A stretch of 56,597 nucleotides of DNA, taken from assembly GCA_036794825.1 (NCBI GenBank), contig DAIRGA010000032.1, positions 1 through 56,597 on the forward strand, given 5' to 3'. The notes under the pieces were generated by a model that saw only the letters and a program-made list of their open reading frames with translations, did not search any database and was not told the origin of the DNA. The stretch comes from RZYY01 sp036794825 (GTDB lineage Bacteria; Bacteroidota; Bacteroidia; Bacteroidales; 4484-276). Below are positions 52,106-56,597 of the stretch, piece after piece (position 1 is the stretch's first letter; each line of letters opens with the position of its first letter). The position numbers and the translations under genes are program-made.

Positions 52106-52768
52106 ATGCTGGGAGATATTTTACTCATTACCGACAAGCACCGGAAGGCTGCTGAAAAAATTGCCGGATACATCCTGAAAAATAAAAAAGAGCGGATGAT
52201 AATCGCTATTTCGGGGGAATCCGGATCCGGAAAGTCGGAGCTGGTGCATGCAATAGCCAAACTGATGCGAAAAGAGGGAATCTTTGCCAAACCACTCCAC
52301 ACAGACAATTATTACAATACTCATCCCCTAAAACGCCGCGAATGGAGAATTGCGAACGGAATTGAAAACGTGGTGGGATATGGCGAGTATTTATGGGAAA
52401 CGATCAACCAAAATCTGGATGACTTCCGTCATGGCCGGACTTCCGAAATGCCTTGTGTTGACCTGGTTACAGAGCAGGTTGACCAGCTTACTACCAACTT
52501 CGGCGAGGTGGATATGCTGCTGGTGGATGGCTTATATGCCATCAAAGCCGAAAATGTCGACCTGAAAGTGTTCATCGGTCTTACCTACCTCGAAACCAAG
52601 GAGAAACACACCAAAGATGTGCGTGGCAAAGAGGTCATGGACGAAGTTCGCTGGGCAATTCTCGGGCAGGAGCACAAAATGGTGCAGGCACTCCGGCCTC
52701 TGGCCAATATTTTTGTAACCAAAGATTATGAGGTGGAAGTGGTTGAGGATATTTCGGACAGCAATTAG
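52106..52768 (+). CDS. Uridine kinase-like P-loop protein (copy 2)
   Basis: A 220-residue paralogue of the previous gene, 17 bp downstream: GESGSGKS at 37-44, LHTDNYYNTHPLKRREWRIANGIENV, MPCVDLVTEQVDQL, MLLVDGLYAIKAENVDLKVFIGLTY. Walker A is followed by Glu (GKSE) instead of Thr/Ser in typical kinases, a small change whose effect is unclear. The tandem arrangement suggests duplication and possibly a heteromeric or sequential activity. Confidence 0.75.
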   Translation: MLGDILLITDKHRKAAEKIAGYILKNKKERMIIAISGESGSGKSELVHAIAKLMRKEGIFAKPLHTDNYYNTHPLKRREWRIANGIENVVGYGEYLWETINQNLDDFRHGRTSEMPCVDLVTEQVDQLTTNFGEVDMLLVDGLYAIKAENVDLKVFIGLTYLETKEKHTKDVRGKEVMDEVRWAILGQEHKMVQALRPLANIFVTKDYEVEVVEDISDSN

Positions 52769-52780
52769 TTTCATTTATAT

Positions 52781-52905
52781 TTTTGCCACGAAGATTAAAG
52801 TAATATAGCCACACAGGCACGAGTTAGAGTTGTTTTCCAATTAAGTGAATGTATATCAAAACATTATTACCCATTGTGCTTTTGAGTCTTGGCGGTGATT
52901 ACATC
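52781..52905. repeat. Possible dispersed intergenic repeat
   Basis: TTTTGCCACGAAGATTAAAG and, 100 bp later, TGTGCTTTTGAGTCTTGGCG resemble the two ends of a common Bacteroidota intergenic repeat whose ends read GCCACGAAG...AAAG and CTTT..GTCTT.GTGGC. Based on recall only. Confidence 0.3.
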
Positions 52906-52962
52906 AGCTCACAAACTGGCATATTTTGATGCATTCCTGCTATACTTCAAATTTTAATCTGC

Positions 52963-54192
52963 ATGACTTATATTTACGCTCAGTTACCTAACGGCATCCG
53001 GATCATCCATCGCGAAATTTCGGGAAATGTGGCGCATTGCGGTGTAGCCATCAACGCAGGATCGCGGGACGAACTGCCTGAGGAAAACGGCCTGGCGCAT
53101 TTCATCGAACACATCATTTTCAAAGGTACAAAAACCAGGAAAGCATTCCACATTCTCAGCCGGCTCGAAAATGTCGGCGGCGACCTGAATGCATATACCG
53201 CCAAGGAAGAGACCTTTATCTATGCTTCGTTTCTAAGCGACTATTACGAGCGTACACTCGAACTCTTTGCCGATATCCTTTTCAATTCAACATTCCCCGA
53301 AAAGGAGATCAAAAAAGAGAAAGATGTCGTGCTCGATGAGATCAACTCCTACAAGGACTCGCCTTCCGAGCTGATTTTTGATGAATTCGAAGAGTTACTT
53401 TTCAAAGGGCACCCGATTGGTGGCAGCATACTTGGTACGCCTGAAACGGTGAAAAATTTCAACAGGGAAGCCATCCAACGTTTTATGAAACGTAACTATC
53501 TGACCGGCAGAATGGTAATCTCCTCGGTGGGAAATATAAAAACGGCTGATCTGGTGAGGCTTGCCGGGAAATATTTTGGAAGTGCGGAAGTGATTACTAC
53601 CAAAGTTAACAGGGATGTTTTTGATAAATATGTCCCGGAAATGAAGACCGAATTAAAATCCAACTTTCAGGTGCATTGTGTCCTGGGTAATCTGGCCTAT
53701 GACCTTGCCAGCGAAAAACGGACAGCGCTGGCTTTGCTCAATAATATCCTGGGTGGCCCGGGTATGAACACCCGCCTGAACCTCAACATCCGCGAGCGTT
53801 ATGGCTATTGCTACAACATCGAGTCGCATTACCAGCCTTTCTCCGATACCGGCTATTTCAATATTTATATCGGCACCGATAATGGCTACCTTGACAAGTC
53901 CATTCAACTGATATTCAGAGAATTGAAAATGTTAAGAGATAATGCCCTGGGAACTTTGCAACTTCACCGTGCCAAACAGCAAATCATAGGACAACTGGCC
54001 ATTTCGCTCGAATCAAGAGTGAGTGAAATGATCAGTACCGGAAAATCACACCTATTCTTCGACGAAGTGGATACTTTTGAAACCATCCGTAGCAAAATCG
54101 AAAAACTAACCGCCGCTGATTTGCTCGATGTTGCTAATGAAATCTTTATCCCCGACCGTTTCAGCCGTTTAACCTATTTGCCCAAAGAATGA
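52963..54192 (+). CDS. M16 family zinc peptidase
   Basis: A 409-residue metallopeptidase of the insulinase-like family. The inverted zinc motif HxxEH appears as HFIEH at residues 46-50, with the distal metal ligand in KEKDVVLDEINSYK (about 122-130), and the C-terminal half holds the inactive domain (GPGMNTRLNLNIRERYGYCYNIES). The length is typical of a single M16 pair subunit. It may process peptides or signal fragments; specificity unknown. Confidence 0.93.
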   Translation: MTYIYAQLPNGIRIIHREISGNVAHCGVAINAGSRDELPEENGLAHFIEHIIFKGTKTRKAFHILSRLENVGGDLNAYTAKEETFIYASFLSDYYERTLELFADILFNSTFPEKEIKKEKDVVLDEINSYKDSPSELIFDEFEELLFKGHPIGGSILGTPETVKNFNREAIQRFMKRNYLTGRMVISSVGNIKTADLVRLAGKYFGSAEVITTKVNRDVFDKYVPEMKTELKSNFQVHCVLGNLAYDLASEKRTALALLNNILGGPGMNTRLNLNIRERYGYCYNIESHYQPFSDTGYFNIYIGTDNGYLDKSIQLIFRELKMLRDNALGTLQLHRAKQQIIGQLAISLESRVSEMISTGKSHLFFDEVDTFETIRSKIEKLTAADLLDVANEIFIPDRFSRLTYLPKE

Positions 54193-54241
54193 CCTCCGCC
54201 AACCCTAACCTTTAGCGCCAAACTCCAAACAAAGAACACTT

Positions 54242-54889
54242 ATGCTTCTTCCTGATCCAATACTCCCTGATTTCGAACATTATGCGGAACAATTTTCCTC
54301 CCCTGAACCCGACTACCTGAAGGAGTTATATCGTGAAACCCATCTTAAAACCATGTACCCGCGCATGATCTCCGGACATTTGCAGGGAAATTTTCTGAGA
54401 ATGATCAGTAAAATGATAAAGCCCCGCAGAATCCTCGAAATCGGAACGTTTACCGGGTATTCAGCAATTTGCCTGGCGCAGGGACTTGCTCCCAACGGTA
54501 TGCTCCACACCATCGACAGCAATCCGGAGACAGTGGCTATCGGTCGTAAATATTTCGAAAAAGCCGGGGTGGGGGAGAAGATCATTGTCCACATTGGTAA
54601 TGCGATGAAAATTATTCCTGAGTTGAATGAGCTGTTCGACATCATTTTCATTGATGCCGACAAGGAAAACTATCTCAACTATTACAAAATGGTTTTTAAC
54701 AAGCTTCAACCCAGCGGGCTGATCCTCGCCGACAATGCCTTCTGGGATGGTAAAGTGCTGGACGAACAAACTGCTGATGCTGAGACACTTGGAATTATCG
54801 AATTTAATAAATTTATCCTTCAGGACGACCGTGTTGATAATTTGCTCCTTACCCTCCGCGATGGATTGATGATGATCCGGAAAAAGTAA
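54242..54889 (+). CDS. O-methyltransferase family 3
   Basis: A 215-residue SAM-dependent O-methyltransferase: LEIGTFTGYSAICLAQGL (SAM site), HTIDSNPETVAIGRKYFEKAG, and FDIIFIDADKENYLNYYK with the metal-binding aspartate, then ADNAFWDGKVLD. These match catechol- or caffeoyl-CoA-type enzymes. The methyl acceptor is not known. It starts 50 bp after the peptidase gene and is followed by a converging gene. Confidence 0.93.
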   Translation: MLLPDPILPDFEHYAEQFSSPEPDYLKELYRETHLKTMYPRMISGHLQGNFLRMISKMIKPRRILEIGTFTGYSAICLAQGLAPNGMLHTIDSNPETVAIGRKYFEKAGVGEKIIVHIGNAMKIIPELNELFDIIFIDADKENYLNYYKMVFNKLQPSGLILADNAFWDGKVLDEQTADAETLGIIEFNKFILQDDRVDNLLLTLRDGLMMIRKK

Positions 54890-54960
54890 AAATGTTTTGA
54901 TGATGGCTTATCCGGTTGCATGCCTGTTAGCTGTAAATCAACTTATTGAGTGATTACTTT

Positions 54961-56139
54961 TTAGGGTTTATCCACAAACAGAAATATCCTTTGCAGCGTC
55001 CGGAAAGCAAGAAGGAATAGCAGTGGCATAATTTCCAGAGGAATTTGCTGGGGCATTTTGTTCAGGCTGACCAGCATAAAACTTAGCAACACGGCATAAA
55101 ATACAGAATATATCCTGGCCGCTTTGCTCCAATTTTTGAATAGAAAAAGAGCAAAAAGCAGGTTTAACGGATTGGCCCAGATGATATTGATGTTGGATTG
55201 CAGGGCGGGATGCTCGCTGAAGAGCCTGACCAGCAGCAATATGATTCCAGGAAGCGCGGTTGCAGCAAAAAGGAAAATATCAAACCAATCCGAAGTCCGG
55301 CGATTGGTTTTCAGCAAAAGAATTTCCAAAATAAAAAACGCTGCTAAAACCCAGAAAACGATCATTGGATTGGAAATTCCAAATGCCTTAACTGGCTGGG
55401 ATTTACCTTCAAAGAGCAGCGTTGGCTCGCCTGCCCAATCGGTTTTTGCCAATCCGCTCATCAGGTTGGCAGGTAGGAAGAAGCTTTGTAAGTTGGAGAT
55501 TTTTGTGTCGGAATACCGGCCGAGCAGCAGGTTTATCCCAAGCTGTAGCCAGGGGCGATGCTGTGTGTATTGCCGGAGCTCTTTACGATATGTTAGATCG
55601 GTGGGATGATTGAAAAAATCATCAAAACGCTCATCTTCAGCTAAATTGTAGATCAATCCGATGGCTCGGGTAGTGCAGTTGTCTTCAAAGAAATCATATC
55701 TGTAAGCGCTGTTTTCCGGCAATGCATTGATTTCCAGTGAATCGTAAATGCGATCGGGAAGCCCGGCAGGAAAATTGAGTTCCTGTTCATAGATGCTTCT
55801 GTTTTCCGAAGTGTACTCTTCATAAAATGCAGTAAAATTTGTCACAGATAGTTCATATTCAAGGCTTCCCATCAAAAATCTCCAATAAAAAAAGCTTTGG
55901 TCAGGATCGAAGGTTCCGTAGTTGTAAACGCGGTCAACGCCAGCCTCACAATCCGCTACCCGGATAGCGGTGTGTCCGAATAACGAGTACAATTCATCTC
56001 CCTGGCCGCAGGTGAGTAGCGAAATTTTGACCTGGTCAGATAACTGCTGCGCCGACAGACCACCTGTGCAACACAGGTAGCTGAAAAACAGCCATACCAG
56101 CCTGAATCTATGACAAATCCGACTTTTTGACAACGACAT
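54961..56139 (-). CDS. DUF4105 domain membrane protein
   Basis: A 392-residue protein with a signal-like N-terminus, a periplasmic DUF4105-type domain of about 190 residues (VKISLLTCGQGDELYSLFGHTAIRV, FDPDQSFFYWRFLMGSLEYELS, YRYDFFEDNCTTRAIGLIYN with conserved His, Asp and Cys) and four C-terminal transmembrane segments. DUF4105 proteins are predicted lipases or nucleophile hydrolases with a conserved cysteine (recalled). Its start lies inside the 3' end of the next gene upstream (overlap of 32 bp). Confidence 0.85.
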   Translation of the reverse strand: MSLSKSRICHRFRLVWLFFSYLCCTGGLSAQQLSDQVKISLLTCGQGDELYSLFGHTAIRVADCEAGVDRVYNYGTFDPDQSFFYWRFLMGSLEYELSVTNFTAFYEEYTSENRSIYEQELNFPAGLPDRIYDSLEINALPENSAYRYDFFEDNCTTRAIGLIYNLAEDERFDDFFNHPTDLTYRKELRQYTQHRPWLQLGINLLLGRYSDTKISNLQSFFLPANLMSGLAKTDWAGEPTLLFEGKSQPVKAFGISNPMIVFWVLAAFFILEILLLKTNRRTSDWFDIFLFAATALPGIILLLVRLFSEHPALQSNINIIWANPLNLLFALFLFKNWSKAARIYSVFYAVLLSFMLVSLNKMPQQIPLEIMPLLFLLAFRTLQRIFLFVDKP

Positions 56140-56464
56140 AAAAATTGTTTTCGAGCGGCATATAACCCATTTCGTAGCAATAATAGTAGGTTGTGCCTGT
56201 CTTGGTTTTGTAAATGTTAGTGAAAAAGTTGAAGTCGAAGCCCTCTTTAAGCAGCATATCCTTATGAACTGTCGCTTTGCCTTCGGGCGCCAGCTTTGAC
56301 AATACTCTTCGGTTTTTCTGCAGTTTCCCGTTCACGGTACGTATGTAATTGGTTTCAGCCCGGTTTTGACGGTTGTTGAAGTTGTTGCGGCACTGATCCG
56401 AACAAAAAACCTTGTCAATTCGACCTATGATCTTTTCGCCGCATTCAGGACATTGTTTTTCCAT
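56108..56464 (-). CDS. Small zinc-ribbon protein
   Basis: A 118-residue protein with an N-terminal zinc ribbon (CPECGEKIIGRIDKVFCSDQC; cysteines in two CxxC-type pairs) followed by a basic helical segment and a C-terminal part with YKTKTGTTYYYCYEMGYMPLENN. The ATG at 56464 was chosen over an in-frame TTG at 56471-56473. Related to small nucleic-acid-binding or DUF2116-like ribbons; specific role not known. Confidence 0.7.
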   Translation of the reverse strand: MEKQCPECGEKIIGRIDKVFCSDQCRNNFNNRQNRAETNYIRTVNGKLQKNRRVLSKLAPEGKATVHKDMLLKEGFDFNFFTNIYKTKTGTTYYYCYEMGYMPLENNFYVVVKKSDLS

Positions 56465-56513
56465 GATTATCAATGTTTTATGCTGTCGTCAAAAATAATC
56501 GAATTTTTTAATA

Positions 56514-56557
56514 TCCGTTTACAAACGACTACAATCGCTTACGTCCGTTTACAAACG
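56514..56557. repeat. Short direct repeat upstream of zinc-ribbon gene
   Basis: TCCGTTTACAAACG occurs at 56514-56527 and 56544-56557, 30 bp apart (about three helical turns). It could be a pair of binding sites for a regulator or a chance repeat; the window ends shortly after. Confidence 0.35.
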
Positions 56558-56597
56558 CAAGTAAATGTTTATTAACCGGATCGGCCGAAACCCCCGC

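Noticed and set aside
1..56597. CRISPR array
   Set aside because: No regularly spaced direct repeats with unique spacers were seen and no cas genes.

Overview
The window looks like a chromosome segment of a member of the Bacteroidota, probably Bacteroidales-like. The evidence is type IX secretion (T9SS) sorting domains, promoters of the Bacteroidota form (TTG / 19-21 bp / TAnnTTTG) upstream of several genes, weak or absent Shine-Dalgarno sites at many genes, and lipoproteins of families common in this phylum (DUF6340, DUF4105). There are no rRNA genes and no CRISPR array. One tRNA, tRNA-Leu(UAG), is present.

Layout. At 0.1-3.2 kb there are two tandem sodium/alanine-type symporters. At 3.3-9.2 kb there is a tightly coupled minus-strand operon for an ABC importer: a substrate-binding protein with three fused binding modules, a STAS-domain protein, a permease and an ATPase. 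From 9.4 to 17 kb is an accessory patch. It holds a T9SS cargo protein, a predicted beta-rich exported protein, a series of toxin-antitoxin modules (ParE-type, DUF5615/DUF433, RelE-type) with two broken antitoxin genes, dispersed repeats, and a Y-family DNA polymerase divergent from a LexA-like (HTH + S24) regulator. From 17 to 25.2 kb are mostly housekeeping genes: universal stress protein, PurM-like, tRNA-Leu, two thioredoxins, aminopeptidase P and two lipoproteins, plus a stand-alone transposase zinc ribbon.

From 25.7 to 45.4 kb, all on the plus strand, lies a complete extracellular-type contractile injection system (eCIS, related to Afp/PVC). Its gene order is DUF4255 terminator (Afp16), sheath, tube 1, tube 2 (Afp5), a small Afp6/DUF5908 protein, LysM hub (Afp7), VgrG-like spike (Afp8), PAAR tip (Afp10), gp25-like wedge (Afp9), baseplate J-like protein (Afp11), a fibre-like protein, a 770-bp non-coding gap, a second large baseplate protein (Afp12), tape-measure-type protein (Afp14), AAA ATPase (Afp15), a putative effector and a membrane protein. 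The putative effector joins the eCIS cargo domain DUF4157 to a caspase-like (C14) protease with an intact His/Cys dyad. The non-coding gap is bounded by an extended 14-nt perfect inverted repeat and contains several nested hairpins, which suggests a roughly 600-nt structured RNA inside the injection-system operon. These two are the most interesting items in the window.

From 45.5 kb to the end: an orphan T9SS tail fragment, a BrnT/BrnA toxin-antitoxin pair, a drug/metabolite-type transporter, a degenerate cyclase-like protein, a DEAD-box helicase, PyrF, tandem uridine-kinase-like P-loop proteins, an M16 peptidase, an O-methyltransferase, a DUF4105 membrane protein and a small zinc-ribbon protein. 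All functional statements are from reading motifs and recalled family knowledge. No database search was possible.
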